Below, piece after piece: positions 7,899 through 18,351 of a DNA stretch of 64,000 bases. Source of the stretch: Pseudomonas sp. ZH-FAD (lineage in GTDB: Bacteria; Pseudomonadota; Gammaproteobacteria; Pseudomonadales; Pseudomonadaceae); NCBI RefSeq assembly GCF_002803095.1, contig NZ_PGLR01000019.1, forward strand, positions 1 to 64,000. Direction: 5' to 3'. The translations under genes were made by a program, and so were the position numbers. The notes under the pieces were generated by a model. That model did no database searches, had not been told where the DNA came from, and saw only the letters and a list, made by a program, of their open reading frames with translations. Position 1 is the first letter of the stretch, and each line of letters starts with the position of its first letter.

Positions 7899-8650
7899 GC
7901 GTTGTCCTCGTTGCGCGCCAGGCGGCGACCTATGGCCAGTTGCAGGCTGCTGGGCAGGCTGCCGAGCAGTTTCAGTACGGCGATGAAGGGAGTGGGAAAG
8001 GTGATCTCGTGCGGGCGCTTGTCCAGGCGCTCGGCGATGTATCGCGCGGCGCGTTCGACCGGCCAGCGCATGGGCATCGGGAAGTCGTTCTTCTGCGTCA
8101 GCGGGGTGTCGACGAAACCGGGGCTGATCAGGGTGACGTCGATGCCCTCGCTGGCCAGGTCGATACGCAGTGTCTGCATCAGGTAACGCATGGCGGCCTT
8201 GGAGGCACCATAGGCTTCGGCGCGCGGCAGCGGCATGAAGGTCACCGAGCTGCCAACGCCGACCAGGTGTGGGCGCTCGCCCTGGCGCAGCAGGGGCAGG
8301 GCTGCTTCGATGCAGTAGCTGGCGGAAAACAGGTTGGCGCTGACCACACGTTCGATCATCGCCGCCTCGAACTGGCGCACGTCGACGTATTCGCAGGTGC
8401 CGGCGTTGAGGATCACGCAATCCAGCGCGCCCCAGTGTTGAGCGATGCGCTCGCCAATCGCGCGTACCTGCTCGGCGTCGGTCAGATCACCCGGGGCGAC
8501 CAGCACCTGATCGCCATAGCGCGCTGCGAAGTCCTGCAGTGGGCCACTGCTACGCGCGCTCAGCGCCAGCTGATGGCCGGCCTTGAGCAATTCTTCGGCC
8601 AGTGCGGCACCGATGCCGCTGCTGGCGCCCGTGAGCCAGATACGTTTCAT
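7895..8650 (-). CDS. Short-chain dehydrogenase/reductase
   Basis: A 251-aa classical SDR, probably NADP(H)-linked. The cofactor motif TGASSGIG is at residues 7-14 and LNAGT at 81-85. The catalytic set is Ser around 134-135, Tyr147 and Lys151 (YGASK). A C-terminal basic/hydrophobic tail could touch the membrane. The gene overlaps its neighbours on both sides by 4 bases (ATGA), inside the photolyase operon. Substrate unknown. Confidence 0.92.
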   Translation of the reverse strand: MKRIWLTGASSGIGAALAEELLKAGHQLALSARSSGPLQDFAARYGDQVLVAPGDLTDAEQVRAIGERIAQHWGALDCVILNAGTCEYVDVRQFEAAMIERVVSANLFSASYCIEAALPLLRQGERPHLVGVGSSVTFMPLPRAEAYGASKAAMRYLMQTLRIDLASEGIDVTLISPGFVDTPLTQKNDFPMPMRWPVERAARYIAERLDKRPHEITFPTPFIAVLKLLGSLPSSLQLAIGRRLARNEDNA

Positions 8651-9069
8651 GCCAGCCTCCGTTTCAGCCAGGCGATCACGCTACCGAGCAGCGGCAGGTG
8701 TTCGTAGAGCAGTGCGCCGGCATCGAAATAATCACGGTGTTGATAGACGCGCTCGCGCCAGAGCAGGTGCGAGCAGCCTTCGACGGCGATCTCGGCACCG
8801 CCGCGCAGGCGCGGATGGCGATAGCGCATGGTCCAGCGCAGGTAGCCTTCGCCTTCGGCGACCTGATCGAAGCCGTGAAATTCGAAATGCAGCGCTTCCA
8901 CATTGGCGTACAGCTCGGCGAAATAGCGGCGTACCGCCGCCAGGCCGTGCACCTCATGCAGCGGGTCGCGAAACAGCACGTCATCGCTGTACAGCTCGCC
9001 GAGCAGATCGAGGTTGTCCTTGTTCAGCGCGGCGAAGCGCTCGGCGAAATCATGAAGAAATGCACTCAT
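8647..9069 (-). CDS. NTF2-like / SnoaL-like domain protein
   Basis: A 140-aa single-domain protein of the nuclear transport factor 2 fold. The recognisable pattern is FAERFAALNKDNLDLLGELYSDDVLFRDPLHEVHG, followed by YFAELYANVE. Such proteins bind or isomerise small hydrophobic ligands, but no substrate can be named. The start overlaps the photolyase stop by 4 bases, so translation is coupled. The constant link with photolyase genes in Pseudomonas suggests a light-response role. Confidence 0.87.
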   Translation of the reverse strand: MSAFLHDFAERFAALNKDNLDLLGELYSDDVLFRDPLHEVHGLAAVRRYFAELYANVEALHFEFHGFDQVAEGEGYLRWTMRYRHPRLRGGAEIAVEGCSHLLWRERVYQHRDYFDAGALLYEHLPLLGSVIAWLKRRLA

Positions 9070-10502
9070 GCCGGAACCTCCCGCGCAGACAGGTTCTTGA
9101 ACGCCGCCAACGCGCGTTCACGCGAGCGCGACAGATCGACGATCGGGCGTGGATAACCGGCGGGCGCGAACAGACCGCCCAGTGCGGATGGGTCATGAAT
9201 GTCGCGCTTGTTCAGCCCGGCCAGCTCTGGCACCCACTGGCGAATGAACTGGCCATCGGGATCGAACTTCTGCGACTGGCTGATCGGGTTGAAAATGCGG
9301 AAGTACGGCGCCGCATCGGTGCCGGTGGAGGCGCTCCACTGCCAGCCGCCATTGTTCGCCGCCAGGTCGCCATCGATCAGGTGGCGCATGAAGAAGCGCT
9401 CGCCTTCGCGCCAGTCGATCAGCAGGTTCTTGGTCAGGAACATGGCGACGATCATGCGCAGGCGGTTGTGCATCCAGCCGGTTTCCAGCAGTTGGCGCAT
9501 GGCCGCATCGATGATTGGCAGGCCGGTGCGGCCCTCTTGCCAGGCGGCCAGGTCTTCCGGGGCGTGGCGCCATGGCACCGCCTCGGTTTCCAGGCGGAAG
9601 GCACAGTGGCGCGATACCCGTGGGTAGCCGACCAGGGTGTGCTTGTAGAACTCACGCCAGAGTAGCTCGTTGATCCAGGTGACGACGCCTGGGTTGCCAC
9701 TGTCGAACTCGCCCTGATTGGCCGCGAGCGCGGCATGCAGGCACTGGCGCGGCGATACGACGCCGGCCGCCAGGTAGGCTGACAACTGGCTGGTGCCAGG
9801 CTTGGCGGGGAAGTCGCGTTCGTCCTTGTAGTAGGCCACCTGCTCATCGGCAAAGCGCTGCAGGCGCTGCAGGGCGGCCTCCTCTCCGGCGGGCCAGAGC
9901 AGACGCAGGCTGGCGCTGGGGGTGGCGAAACCCTCTACGGTTTCGGGTATCGCCTCACTGCCGATGGCCAGCGGCGTTTGCGCCTTCGGTGGGGTGATCA
10001 ATGCCGGCAGGGCCGTGTGCAGGCGCTCGTAGCACACCTTGCGGAACTGGCTGTAGACCTGGAAGTAGCCGCCGGAGCGGGTCAGTACGCTGCCAGGCTT
10101 GAAGAACAGCTGATCGAGATGGCTGTGCCAGGCGATGGCCTGCTGGCTGAGATAGGCGCAGACCTGCTGATCGCGCAGGCTTTCGTTGATGCCGTACTCC
10201 TCGTTGACGTGCACGGCGCTGATGTCGTGTTCATGGCAGACCTCGGCGACCTGAACCGGCGCCTCGCTCCAGTCGTGGCAGTGGCGTACCAGCAGCGGCA
10301 CATTGAGCGCCGCCAGGGCCTTGCTCAGCTCTGCCAGGTTGCGCAGCCAGAAGTCCACCTTGCTCGCAGCATCGTCATGGCGCTGCCACTGGCCGGGCGT
10401 GACGAGATACAGGGCGATGGTCGCGCCGCTGCTCATGGCGCGGCTCAGGGCGGTGTTGTCCTGGGTGCGCAGGTCGCTGCGAAACCACATCAGTTGCTGC
10501 AT
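9066..10502 (-). CDS. phrB: Deoxyribodipyrimidine photolyase
   Basis: It repairs UV-made cyclobutane pyrimidine dimers with blue light, FADH- and an antenna chromophore. The 478-aa product has the N-terminal Rossmann-type antenna domain (LMWFRSDLRTQDNTAL at residues 4-19). The C-terminal FAD domain carries WINELLWREFYKH, GRTGLPIIDAAMRQL, TGWMHNRLRM and NNGGWQWSASTGTDAAPYFRIFNP in pieces, including the electron-transfer tryptophans. It lies in the operon directly after the LitR-like regulator, overlapping its end by 13 bases. A class I CPD photolyase is the best call. Confidence 0.96.
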   Translation of the reverse strand: MQQLMWFRSDLRTQDNTALSRAMSSGATIALYLVTPGQWQRHDDAASKVDFWLRNLAELSKALAALNVPLLVRHCHDWSEAPVQVAEVCHEHDISAVHVNEEYGINESLRDQQVCAYLSQQAIAWHSHLDQLFFKPGSVLTRSGGYFQVYSQFRKVCYERLHTALPALITPPKAQTPLAIGSEAIPETVEGFATPSASLRLLWPAGEEAALQRLQRFADEQVAYYKDERDFPAKPGTSQLSAYLAAGVVSPRQCLHAALAANQGEFDSGNPGVVTWINELLWREFYKHTLVGYPRVSRHCAFRLETEAVPWRHAPEDLAAWQEGRTGLPIIDAAMRQLLETGWMHNRLRMIVAMFLTKNLLIDWREGERFFMRHLIDGDLAANNGGWQWSASTGTDAAPYFRIFNPISQSQKFDPDGQFIRQWVPELAGLNKRDIHDPSALGGLFAPAGYPRPIVDLSRSRERALAAFKNLSAREVPA

Positions 10503-11446
10503 GGGGTTACCTCTTGGGGGCCGAGCAAGCCATGGCGCAGCAGCCAGGCGTGCGCGGCGAGCGGGTCGCTGGCCGACTCCAGGTCAGTCAGCGAGTCGCG
10601 GTGAATGTGAGCGGCGGGGCCGGCGAGCAGCAGCGGTACCCGGCATTGTTCGGCCAGACGGGGTAACTGGCGGCGCACCAGGGCGCCATCCAGCGCTTCT
10701 TCGGCGTACAGCAGCACGGCGCGCGGGGCGATGTGCTCCAGCGCCGTCAGCAGTTCATTGGGCGGCAGCGGCCAATCGAAGACCTCCACCGGACAATCGC
10801 TGGCGCTGGCCAGCCAGGCGCACAGCCACAGGCCCGGCTCCATTGGCGCTTCACCGAGGTTGATCAGCAGCAATGGCGCGCCGCCGACCTGGCGATTGCA
10901 GTGATAGATGCGGGTGGCCAGCTTGCTGCGCAGCCAGGAGAGGAAGAACACCTGCTCGGCGCGTGCGCCGAACTGGCCTTGCCAGCGCTGGCGCAGATCA
11001 CCGAGCAGCGGCCACAGCAGTTGTTCGACCAGGGTGCTGGCCGGGTAGAGCGCCAGTGCCGAGTTGAAGCGATCATCCAGACGTCGCTCGTTGAGCTGGA
11101 TGATGCAGCCGAGCAGCTCGTTGCGCTGACGTGACCAGTTGTCGGTATGGGTTGCTTGCGGCACCTGCTCATGATCGAGCAGCGCCTTGACCTGGCCGAC
11201 GGCAACGCCGCGAGCCAGCCAGGCGAGAATGGCGTTGATGCGTGTGAGGTTGGCTGGTGAATAGAGGCGGTGTCCCTTGGGGGTGCGGTAGGGCACGATC
11301 AGCCCGTAGCGGCGCTCCCAGGCGCGCAGGGTCACGGCGTTGATGCCGGTGCTGCGGGCCACCTCGCGAATCGGTAGGTAGCCCTCGTCGAGTGCCTGGC
11401 GGTAGTCGTGGCCGACTTCGTCGTCGGCGATGGTTTCGCTGGTCAT
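10490..11446 (-). CDS. MerR-family regulator of the LitR/CarH/PplR type
   Basis: A 318-aa transcription factor. Its N-terminal MerR winged helix reads YLPIREVARSTGINAVTLRAW ERRYG and KGHRLYS. The C-terminal half resembles the cobalamin-binding fold of LitR/CarH. At the expected His-containing loop it reads NLGEAPMEPGL, so the DxHxxG / GExHxxG cobalamin ligand is missing. This fits the B12-independent PplR-type regulators that work with a short LOV photoreceptor in P. putida (recalled, not checked). I use the ATG at 11446, just clear of the upstream stop; an ATG at 11461 would overlap it. It probably controls its own operon through the operators at 12422-12495. Confidence 0.88.
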   Translation of the reverse strand: MTSETIADDEVGHDYRQALDEGYLPIREVARSTGINAVTLRAWERRYGLIVPYRTPKGHRLYSPANLTRINAILAWLARGVAVGQVKALLDHEQVPQATHTDNWSRQRNELLGCIIQLNERRLDDRFNSALALYPASTLVEQLLWPLLGDLRQRWQGQFGARAEQVFFLSWLRSKLATRIYHCNRQVGGAPLLLINLGEAPMEPGLWLCAWLASASDCPVEVFDWPLPPNELLTALEHIAPRAVLLYAEEALDGALVRRQLPRLAEQCRVPLLLAGPAAHIHRDSLTDLESASDPLAAHAWLLRHGLLGPQEVTPCSN

Positions 11447-11450
11447 GGCA

Positions 11451-12401
11451 TCACAGCGCATTGCGCAGGCTGAGTGGCTCGGGGTGCGGCTGCAGATACG
11501 CTTGCTCGGCGATGTAGCGATCCGGGTGACGGCGGAAGTGGTGCTTGAGCAGCGTCAGCGGCACCACCAGCGGCACGATGCCGTCGCGGTATTGACCGAT
11601 CAGTTGCTGCATCTCCTGCTTCTCGTCGGGGCTGAGTGCACGCTTGAGATAGCCGCTCAGGTGCTGCAGCACGTTGCTGTGGGTGCCACGGGTGGCGCAT
11701 TTCTTCAGTGCGCTCATCAGTTCGCTGAAATAGCGCGGCGCCAGCTCGCCCAGATCGTGCTGGCTCAGGTCGCCGAGCATGCGCCCGAGCGTCTTGTAGC
11801 GCACCGGGTCGGTGGCCATCAGCAGGTACTTGTAGCGCGAGTGGAAGGCGATCAGGGCGCGACGCGTCAGGCCTTGCTGCCACAGACGCTGCCATTCGGC
11901 GTGGGCATAGACGCGGGTGATGAAGTTCTCGCGCAGCACCGGATCATTGAGGCGGCCGTCTTCTTCCACCGGCAGATCCGGATGCCGCGCGCAGAAGGCA
12001 GCAGCGAAGATGCCGCGCCCCGGCTCGCTCGGGCGCCCGCCTTCCTGATACACCTTGACCCGCTCCAGGCCACAGGAGGGTGACTGCTGCATGAAGATGT
12101 AGCCGCTGATGCCCTGCAGTTCAGTGGCCATGCGTTCGCCGTAAGCGGCCAGGGCATCGGTGACGTCTCGCGAGCGGTCGACGGTGCCGACGGCGCGCGG
12201 CGCTTGTGGGTCGCCGACCAGGCGAATCGGCTCCCGAGGGATCGACATGCCGATGCCGACTTCGGGACAGACCGGGATGAAATCGAAGTGTTCGGTCAGG
12301 CTGCGGCTGCACAGGCGCGACAGCTTGTGGCCGCCGTTGTAGCGGACTTCGGCGCCCAGCAGGCAGGCGCTGATGCCCAGTTTGGCTTTGCTCGCTTGCA
12401 T
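11451..12401 (-). CDS. DUF523 and DUF1722 domain protein
   Basis: A 316-aa protein that fuses an N-terminal DUF523 domain (GISACLLGAEVRYNGGHK at residues 9-26, plus CPEVGIGM and QSPSCGLERVKVY) to a C-terminal YbgA-like DUF1722 domain (about residues 190-310, with LLMATDPVRYKTLGRMLGD). The conserved cysteines suggest a metal or redox site. The biochemical function is unknown. As first gene of the photolyase operon it sits directly behind the two LitR-type operators. Confidence 0.9.
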   Translation of the reverse strand: MQASKAKLGISACLLGAEVRYNGGHKLSRLCSRSLTEHFDFIPVCPEVGIGMSIPREPIRLVGDPQAPRAVGTVDRSRDVTDALAAYGERMATELQGISGYIFMQQSPSCGLERVKVYQEGGRPSEPGRGIFAAAFCARHPDLPVEEDGRLNDPVLRENFITRVYAHAEWQRLWQQGLTRRALIAFHSRYKYLLMATDPVRYKTLGRMLGDLSQHDLGELAPRYFSELMSALKKCATRGTHSNVLQHLSGYLKRALSPDEKQEMQQLIGQYRDGIVPLVVPLTLLKHHFRRHPDRYIAEQAYLQPHPEPLSLRNAL

Positions 12402-12421
12402 AACCTGACCTCGTTAGACCT

Positions 12422-12445
12422 TGTACATTTGGTGATGCATGTACA
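12422..12445. promoter_or_regulatory. LitR/PplR-type operator 1
   Basis: TGTACA (12422-12427), 12 bases, then TGTACA (12440-12445). This matches the T(G/A)TACA-N12-TGTA(C/T)A consensus I recall for PplR1 in P. putida. It lies between the likely transcription start and the ATG of the DUF523/DUF1722 gene, so binding there could block elongation. Confidence 0.75.
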
Positions 12446-12455
12446 ACTTGTGTCT

Positions 12456-12483
12456 ATCATAGGTGCGCAGTTATACAAGTCAA
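12456..12483 (-). promoter_or_regulatory. Sigma-70 type promoter of the photolyase operon
   Basis: Reading the minus strand, TTGACT (12483-12478) and TATGAT (12461-12456) are separated by 16 bases. The -35 box lies inside operator 2, and operator 1 lies just downstream of the expected start site. This layout suits direct repression that is relieved by light. Confidence 0.65.
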
Positions 12484-12495
12484 ATGCTTTGTATA
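12472..12495. promoter_or_regulatory. LitR/PplR-type operator 2
   Basis: TATACA (12472-12477), 12 bases, then TGTATA (12490-12495): a perfect fit to the same consensus as operator 1. It covers the -35 region of the minus-strand promoter. Confidence 0.75.
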
Positions 12496-12568
12496 GGTTT
12501 GGTATTGGTTTTTCTGTGCAGGCAGGCGGCGTCAGCCGAGGGGGCCGCCGCCAGGTATCACGGGAGGG

Positions 12569-13869
<1,301 letters not shown>

Positions 13870-13998
13870 ACTGTCGCCGAAAGTGGCGCTCCCTTGCTTT
13901 AGGTTTAGGACAAACACGGCAATCAATAAAGGCACGTGTGCGCGTCATGAACCAGACTAAAGGTGAAGTTTCTTCCATTGCCATGCGAGGACGATGCC

Positions 13999-14901
13999 AT
14001 GCATATCCTGCTGACCGGCGGTACCGGTCTGATCGGACGAGCGCTTTGCGCACACTGGGCCGAGCAGGGCCACCGCCTGACTGTCTGGAGTCGTGAGCCA
14101 AGCAAGGTCGCGCACCTCTGTGGGGCCAATGTTCGAGGCATTGCCCGTCTCGAGGAACTGGCTGAAGAGCCGTTGGACGCGGTGATCAATCTGGCCGGTG
14201 CTCCCATCGCCGACCGCCCCTGGAGCAGCAAGCGCAAGGCGCTGCTGTGGTCGAGCCGGATCGGTCTGACCGAGCAGTTGCTGACCTGGCTGCAACAGCG
14301 CCAGCAGCGCCCCGCAGTGCTGCTGTCGGGCTCGGCAGTGGGTTGGTACGGTAACGGCGGTGAACGTGAGCTGAGTGAAGATACGCCGCAGGTCACCGAT
14401 GATTTCGCCGCGCAGTTGTGTGGGGCCTGGGAAGAAACTGCACAACGTGCCGAGGACCTGGGGGTTCGCGTGGTGCTGGTGCGCACCGGTCTGGTGCTGA
14501 GCCCGGATGGCGGCATGCTCAAACGCCTGTTGCTGCCGTTCAAGCTCGGCCTGGGTGGGCGCATCGGTGATGGTCGGCAGTGGATGCCCTGGATTCATAT
14601 CGCCGATCAAATCGGCCTGATCGATTTTCTCTTGCAGCAGGGCGACGCTCGCGGTCCTTATAATGCCTGCGCGCCATTACCCGTGCGCAATGCCGAGTTC
14701 AGCAAGGCGCTGGGCCAGGCGCTGAGCCGCCCGACGATTTTCCCGGCACCGGCCTTCGTCCTGCGCGCTGCACTCGGCGAGATGTCCGAGTTGCTGCTCG
14801 GCGGCCAGCGTGCCGTGCCGGCGCGCCTGCTGGAGGCGGGTTTCAGTTTCCGTTTTACCCATCTGGATGTGGCCCTGGTGGATCTGCTGGGCCATCAATG
14901 A
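13999..14901 (+). CDS. TIGR01777 family epimerase-like oxidoreductase
   Basis: A 300-aa extended-SDR protein of the YfcH/SulA-related TIGR01777 family. The N-terminus MHILLTGGTGLIGRALCAHW carries the TGGTGLIG cofactor motif. GSAVGWYGNGGERELSE is the family active-site region, and GQWMPWIHI... style C-terminal features are present (RQWMPWIHIADQIGL). I start at the ATG at 13999 behind GCGAGGA; the upstream in-frame start is less likely. Function unknown; hemH follows 12 bp later, as in other Pseudomonas. Confidence 0.92.
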   Translation: MHILLTGGTGLIGRALCAHWAEQGHRLTVWSREPSKVAHLCGANVRGIARLEELAEEPLDAVINLAGAPIADRPWSSKRKALLWSSRIGLTEQLLTWLQQRQQRPAVLLSGSAVGWYGNGGERELSEDTPQVTDDFAAQLCGAWEETAQRAEDLGVRVVLVRTGLVLSPDGGMLKRLLLPFKLGLGGRIGDGRQWMPWIHIADQIGLIDFLLQQGDARGPYNACAPLPVRNAEFSKALGQALSRPTIFPAPAFVLRAALGEMSELLLGGQRAVPARLLEAGFSFRFTHLDVALVDLLGHQ

Positions 14902-14913
14902 CTAGGATTTCGC

Positions 14914-15936
14914 ATGACCGATCACGCATTGTTGCTGGTTAACCTGGGTTCGCCCGCCTCCACCGAAGTAGCCGATGTCCGCCGTTACCTCAATCAGTTC
15001 CTGATGGATCCCTACGTGATCGACCTGCCTTGGCCGCTGCGTCGATTGCTGGTGTCGCTGATTCTGATCAAGCGCCCTGCCGCATCGGCGCACGCTTATG
15101 CCTCGATCTGGTGGGACGATGGCTCGCCGCTGGTGGTGATCAGTCGCCGTCTGCAGGAAGCGATGAAGGCTCATTGGACCCAGGGCCCGGTGGAGTTGGC
15201 CATGCGTTATGGCGAGCCTTCCATCGAGTCGACCCTGCAGCGTCTGGCTGCGCAGGGCATCCGTGAAGTGACCCTGGCGCCGCTGTATCCGCAATTCGCC
15301 GACAGCACCACCACTACCGTGATCGAAGAGGTCAAGCGGGTGGTGCGCGAGCGCGGCCTGGACATGCGTCTGTCCACACTGCCGCCGTTCTACGATCAGC
15401 CGGAATACCTCGACGCCCTGGTGGCCAGCGCCAAGCCGTATCTGGAGCAGGATTTCGATCACCTGCTGTTGAGCTTTCACGGCCTGCCGGAGCGCCACCT
15501 GCACAAGCTCGATCCCAGCGGTCATTGCCTGAAAGGCGAAGATTGCTGCCGCAGCGCTTCGCCCGAGGTGCTGGCCAACTGTTACCGCGCGCAATGCCTG
15601 CGCAGTGCCGAGCTGTTCGCCGAGCGCATGGGCCTGCGCCCTGAGCAATGGTCGGTGAGCTTCCAGTCGCGTCTGGGCCGCGCCAAGTGGATCGAGCCCT
15701 ATACCGAGAGCCGTCTCGACGAGCTGGCCGCGCAGGGCGTGAAGAAGTTGCTGGTGATGTGTCCGGCCTTCGTCGCTGACTGCATCGAGACGCTGGAAGA
15801 GATCGGTGACCGTGGCCGCGAGCAGTTCGTCGAGGCCGGTGGCGAGAGCCTGCAACTGGTGCCCTGCTTGAACGATCATCCAGACTGGGCAGCGGCGTTG
15901 AAGGTGCTGTGCGAGCGGGCGCCGCTGATGATCTGA
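14914..15936 (+). CDS. hemH: HemH ferrochelatase
   Basis: It inserts Fe(II) into protoporphyrin IX, the last step of protohaem synthesis. Length is 340 aa, standard for the class. The catalytic histidine is His189 in [12 protein letters not shown], and the acidic metal site lies in [20 protein letters not shown] and [10 protein letters not shown] are further family signatures. It is co-oriented with the TIGR01777 gene and 12 bp behind it, so probably co-transcribed. Porphyrin handling next to a light-response cluster makes physiological sense because free porphyrins are photosensitisers; that link is inference. Confidence 0.97.
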   Translation: MTDHALLLVNLGSPASTEVADVRRYLNQFLMDPYVIDLPWPLRRLLVSLILIKRPAASAHAYASIWWDDGSPLVVISRRLQEAMKAHWTQGPVELAMRYGEPSIESTLQRLAAQGIREVTLAPLYPQFADSTTTTVIEEVKRVVRERGLDMRLSTLPPFYDQPEYLDALVASAKPYLEQDFDHLLLSFHGLPERHLHKLDPSGHCLKGEDCCRSASPEVLANCYRAQCLRSAELFAERMGLRPEQWSVSFQSRLGRAKWIEPYTESRLDELAAQGVKKLLVMCPAFVADCIETLEEIGDRGREQFVEAGGESLQLVPCLNDHPDWAAALKVLCERAPLMI

Positions 15937-16098
15937 GCGCCTGATGCGCGCCGGAGCGGCCATTCGCCTCGGCGGGTATGAAGCATTCGCCGACCTGATA
16001 ACACCTTCGAGCGATACTCACCGCCGTTTATATCGTCCTAAGCTGGCGCTTCTTTCAACCGTCGCGCGTCGCGTTCTGCGGTGCCGAGGAGAGCGTCC

Positions 16099-17430
16099 GT
16101 GCATAACAACAATAACGGCTATCCCTCTAGTGCCCGAGCCTGGGCCACTGTTGCCATCCTGATGGTGGCGTATGTCCTGTCCTTCGTCGATCGGCAGATC
16201 CTCAATCTGCTGGTCGAGCCCATCCGTCGCGATCTGGCAATCAACGATACGCAGATGAGCCTGCTGATGGGCCTGTCGTTCGCCCTGTTCTACACCATAT
16301 GCGGCATTCCGCTGGGGCGGGTGGCCGATACTCGCAGTCGGCGCGGGTTGATCGCCGTCGGCATTCTGTTCTGGAGCGCCGCTACCGCCGCCTGCGGCAT
16401 GGCCAAGATGTACTGGCAGTTTCTGCTGTGCCGCATCGGCGTGGGTGTGGGCGAGGCGGCGCTGTCGCCGGCAGCCTATTCGCTGATTGCCGACAGCTTT
16501 CCCGCCGAGCGCCGGGCAACGGCCATCAGCGTCTATTCCATGGGCGTCTACCTCGGCTCGGGCCTGGCCTTTCTGGTTGGTGGCCTGGTCATTCAGTTCG
16601 CCTCGGCACAAGGCGACGTGACCCTGCCGGTGCTGGGTGAGGTGCGTCCCTGGCAGTTGATCTTCCTCATTCTCGGTGTCGCCGGCGTGCTGTTCACTCT
16701 GCTGATGCTGGCGGTCAAGGAGCCTGCCCGGCGTGGTGCCGGCGCTGGCGTCGCGGTGCCGCTCAGTGAAGTGGGACGCTACATTCGCGCCAACCGTCGC
16801 ACCGTGCTGTTGCACAACTTCGGCTTCGCCGGCCTGGCCTTCGCCGGTTACGGCAGTGCAGCCTGGGTGCCGACCTTCTACATTCGCACCTACGGCTGGG
16901 ATGCCGGCCAGGTCGGCATCGTCTATGGCTGCATCGTTGCAGTCTTCGGCTGCCTTGGCATCGTCTTCGGCGGACGCCTGGCGGACCTGATGGCCAAGCG
17001 TGGGCGTAGTGACGCCAACATGCGTGTCGGCCTGTACGCTGCGCTGGGCGCCTTGCCGATGGTGGTGCTGTTCCCGCTGATGGAAACCGCCTTCTGGGCC
17101 AGCATGCTGCTGGCGCCTGCAGTGTTCTGTCTGAGCATGCCGTTCGGCGTGGCACCGGCAGCGATCCAGGAAATCATGCCCAACTCGATGCGCGGCCAGG
17201 CGTCGGCCATCTATCTGTTCGTCATCACCCTGATCGGCCTGGGCGTTGGTCCGACCGCCGTGGCGCTGGTGACCGATTTCGTCTTCGCTGACGACAACGC
17301 GCTGCGCTACTCGCTGCTGATCGTCACTACCCTGGCGGTACTGATGTCGATCATCCTGCTGGCCAAGAGTCTCAAGCCCTATCGCGAAAGCGTGACGCGG
17401 CTGGAGCAATGGGCCGCCAATCCAGCCTGA
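16099..17430 (+). CDS. MFS transporter, spinster-like
   Basis: A 443-aa inner-membrane transporter with about 12 hydrophobic segments. The first helix holds FVDRQILNLLVEPIRRDL, typical of spinster-type major facilitators. The loop 2-3 motif reads GRVADTRSRRGLI. I use GTG at 16099 because AGGAGA sits 5 bases before it; GTG at 16081 has no ribosome site. The substrate is unknown; relatives export sugar phosphates, lipids or carboxylates. A hairpin follows 18 bp after the stop. Confidence 0.88.
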   Translation: MHNNNNGYPSSARAWATVAILMVAYVLSFVDRQILNLLVEPIRRDLAINDTQMSLLMGLSFALFYTICGIPLGRVADTRSRRGLIAVGILFWSAATAACGMAKMYWQFLLCRIGVGVGEAALSPAAYSLIADSFPAERRATAISVYSMGVYLGSGLAFLVGGLVIQFASAQGDVTLPVLGEVRPWQLIFLILGVAGVLFTLLMLAVKEPARRGAGAGVAVPLSEVGRYIRANRRTVLLHNFGFAGLAFAGYGSAAWVPTFYIRTYGWDAGQVGIVYGCIVAVFGCLGIVFGGRLADLMAKRGRSDANMRVGLYAALGALPMVVLFPLMETAFWASMLLAPAVFCLSMPFGVAPAAIQEIMPNSMRGQASAIYLFVITLIGLGVGPTAVALVTDFVFADDNALRYSLLIVTTLAVLMSIILLAKSLKPYRESVTRLEQWAANPA

Positions 17431-17447
17431 GCAGGCGCATTTTTCTG

Positions 17448-17472
17448 CCGTGCCGAGCATTGGTCGGCACGG
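17448..17472. terminator. Hairpin after the MFS gene
   Basis: CCGTGCCGA (17448-17456) pairs with TCGGCACGG (17464-17472) over a 7-base loop. Only a short T-tract follows, so this is a probable but not strong terminator. Confidence 0.6.
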
Positions 17473-17573
17473 TTTATGCGCCAGGGCACAGGCAGCGTGG
17501 AATTTTTGCGCTTTACTGAGGTTCTGAGTGTTGCGCGCGCCACTGGGGCGCGTGCCAGCCAGGGAACCTCTGC

Positions 17574-18347
17574 ATGGGAGCGAGGCCAGCGTCTGCCGCA
17601 CAGGGCAGGCCAATCAACAGCTCGGTATTTTGGCAACGGCTGGTGCTGCCGGGGTTGGCTGCGCTGTTGTTGTTGAGTGGTTGCACGGGGCGCCTGGACA
17701 ACGACTCCATCGTGCATACGCGCAGCCCGCTCAAGCCCGCCGAGGTGCTGCAGACCGACGTCGACCGTATGGCGACCCTGGCCATGCGCAACAACCTCAA
17801 CAGCCTGTATCGGCTGATGAACAAGCTGTACCAACGTAACCCGCGCGAATGGCGCAAGAACTCCCTGCCTGATGCCGCCGCCGCCGAGCGTGCCATCCAG
17901 TACGCCATCGAACACAATCAGGACTGGCCGACCCTGGGCGGCCGGCGTGATGTTGCGGCGCTGGATTACTCGCTGAGCCCGGCCTTTCAGGGCGACCGCG
18001 TGGCGGCCTTCACCTATGCCATCGGCAGCATGCTGGTGACGGCTCACGGCGGCCGTACCGAGTTCTACCTGACCGACAGCTTCAATGCGCAATTCATCCA
18101 CAACGCCGCGCGCAATCTGGAGAAGGCCGGCTGGATGCTCTCGCAGCGCCGTGATGCCACGGGCCGGCCGCTGCTGCTATCCAACGAGTTCTCCGAACAG
18201 GGCAACAACCTCAGCTACGCAGTGGAGTTCGGCAAGATGGTGGCGCGTCTCGATCTGCTCACCCATGTGCTGGAAGAGCGCTACCGGCGCATGGGCGCCA
18301 ACTATGCGCAGAGCCTGTTCCTGCTGAATTTCCTGCCGGTGCAGTAG
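17574..18347 (+). CDS. Putative lipoprotein of unknown function
   Basis: A 257-aa exported protein. A hydrophobic stretch runs from about residue 21 to a lipobox LLSGC with the lipidated cysteine at 37; the 20-residue polar lead is long but ends in basic residues. The mature part is helical and polar with no recognised domain (LMNKLYQRNPREWRKN, YSLSPAFQGDRVAAFTYAIGSM). It is well conserved in style with pseudomonad lipoproteins, but I cannot name a function. It is convergent with the solute-binding gene downstream. Confidence 0.75.
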   Translation: MGARPASAAQGRPINSSVFWQRLVLPGLAALLLLSGCTGRLDNDSIVHTRSPLKPAEVLQTDVDRMATLAMRNNLNSLYRLMNKLYQRNPREWRKNSLPDAAAAERAIQYAIEHNQDWPTLGGRRDVAALDYSLSPAFQGDRVAAFTYAIGSMLVTAHGGRTEFYLTDSFNAQFIHNAARNLEKAGWMLSQRRDATGRPLLLSNEFSEQGNNLSYAVEFGKMVARLDLLTHVLEERYRRMGANYAQSLFLLNFLPVQ

Positions 18348-18351
18348 CGCG

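Noticed and set aside
7899..8420. N-terminal extension of the FAD amine-oxidase frame
   Set aside because: The extension is an out-of-frame reading of the SDR gene. The true start MKIAIVGSGIAG at 7898 has the family N-terminus and a 4-base coupled overlap.
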